Below, one piece after another: positions 63,155 through 64,000 of a stretch of 64,000 nt of DNA (the stretch's first letter is position 1; every line of letters begins with the position of its first letter). The notes beneath the pieces were generated by a model. The model ran no database searches. It worked only from the letters and a program-made list of their open reading frames with translations, and was not told the DNA's origin. The stretch is from Dipteris shenzhenensis (Eukaryota > Polypodiophyta > Polypodiopsida > Gleicheniales): assembly GCA_047967505.1 (NCBI GenBank), contig CM106540.1. One strand, 5' to 3'. The position numbers were made by a program, and so were the translations under genes.

Positions 63155-64000
63155 TGGGTTTCTTATAGATTCCTCTATCTCTCTTTAAATTTCTAGTTTC
63201 CTATCATTTCCCTATGCCTTTTTTCCCTAATTTCTCTTTTAAATTTTTACTTTTTTTAATTTTTAATTTTATTTTGTTTTAACACTCTATCTCTTTTTTT
63301 ATTAAACCTATTTATTCAAAAAAAATGTGTTCACCTACCTCAATTTCTTCCTTTCTTTCTTTTTTTCGTTCCCTTATGCTTCTTTTTTATCAATGACCTT
63401 TTTTTCTAAATTTCTATAAATTTTCTTTTTGTATTAAACTCTTTAAACCTATATACTACTAAATTGTCCTCCATAACTAACCTACCCCTTGCCATTTATC
63501 TCAGGCTGCTACCCTAAACCTCCTCCCAACTTAGCCCCTAGCCACCTGACTCCTCCCCGACTAACTTCCCTCCCCCTATATATTAGAGCCTACCCTCCTC
63601 TAAACTATTTCACTTTCTGCCTGCAATCTAGCCTATATACTCAATACCCTGTAGTACGCAGGGCTTCACACACTACCCACAGCCCTCTGTCTCCCATTGC
63701 TCACTGCTCCTTGCACAGTCCGTCTGCACCCGACACCCTACATCTAATATCAAAAATGGCCTCTACCCCTCTTCCCCATCACCTCGTTAATGATGGCCAC
63801 TCCTTCCCTATCTATGCAAGAATGCTATAACTTATATAGTTCTCTAGCCTCCAGGCTCCCTGCCTCCGATTGCGGTGTGGCTACTCAGTACCTTCCCTAC
63901 GGCTCACTCTTAACTCACACGCGTGAGGCAACCCCCACGAATGACCTATTTCCATGGCTATCTCCATCAAATAAAGTCTCCTTCACCTCTACACGATTTG
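63151..64000. other. Pyrimidine-rich unassigned sequence
   Basis: T-rich to 63430, then C/T-rich with a 113-codon frame at 63489-63830 that is Pro/Ser/His-rich and follows the composition. A TATATATTAG near 63577 might be a promoter box. No gene is supported. Confidence 0.4.

Overview
This window looks like nuclear DNA of a land plant with a large, repeat-rich genome. It holds Ty3/gypsy and Ty1/copia LTR retrotransposons in several states of decay, long (CT)n and (CA)n microsatellites, foldback and MITE-like DNA, and one clear spliced host gene. The gene is a bHLH transcription factor of the plant LRL/UNE12 class (subfamily XI). Nothing visible fixes the lineage; a fern, lycophyte or gymnosperm is possible, but this is only an impression.

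Layout. 1-20.8 kb: a nest of retrotransposons. A large gypsy element (element A) appears to own the LTR fragment at 1132-1898 and the full 1113-bp 3' LTR at 19707-20819. A copia element (copia-1) sits in its 5' LTR. A second gypsy fragment (B) fused to a second copia fragment (copia-2) lies between its leader and its gag. Element A carries gag, protease, RT/RNase H and integrase, then about 3 kb of extra coding-like sequence before its polypurine tract. 20.8-22 kb: a (CT)n tract, an array of G-rich palindromic units and a CCTTAACCAC-type array. 22-24.4 kb: an unrecognised reading frame and a deleted gypsy copy (D). 24.4-24.8 kb: two tandem foldback units. 24.8-27.8 kb: unassigned sequence. 27.8-33.1 kb: a third kind of gypsy element (E) with a tRNA-iMet-type primer-binding site and a 218-bp hAT-type MITE in its leader. 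33.1-45.4 kb: mostly unassigned, with microsatellites, two alternating purine-pyrimidine blocks, a CpG-rich island next to a possible minus-strand exon, and the bHLH upstream region. 45.4-48.6 kb: the bHLH gene, seven coding exons, 559 codons. 50.3-62.4 kb: a decayed gypsy element (C, same family as B and D) split by a structurally complete copia element (copia-3, 54587-61863). Copia-3 has 257-bp LTRs, a PBS, a polypurine tract and a 5-bp target duplication. 62.4-64 kb: unassigned pyrimidine-rich sequence and a (CT)n tract.

How it fits together. Only the bHLH gene looks functional as a host gene. All retroelement reading frames seen are broken, mostly by stop codons where a Gln codon is expected (CAG to TAG, CAA to TAA) and by other C-to-T/G-to-A changes. 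This is what deamination of methylated cytosine in silenced repeats would give. No autonomous element can be supported here, and no new cellular defence or metabolic system was found. The least explained structures are the 3' extra coding region of element A, the palindromic G-rich array, the tandem foldbacks and the CpG island with its possible exon.
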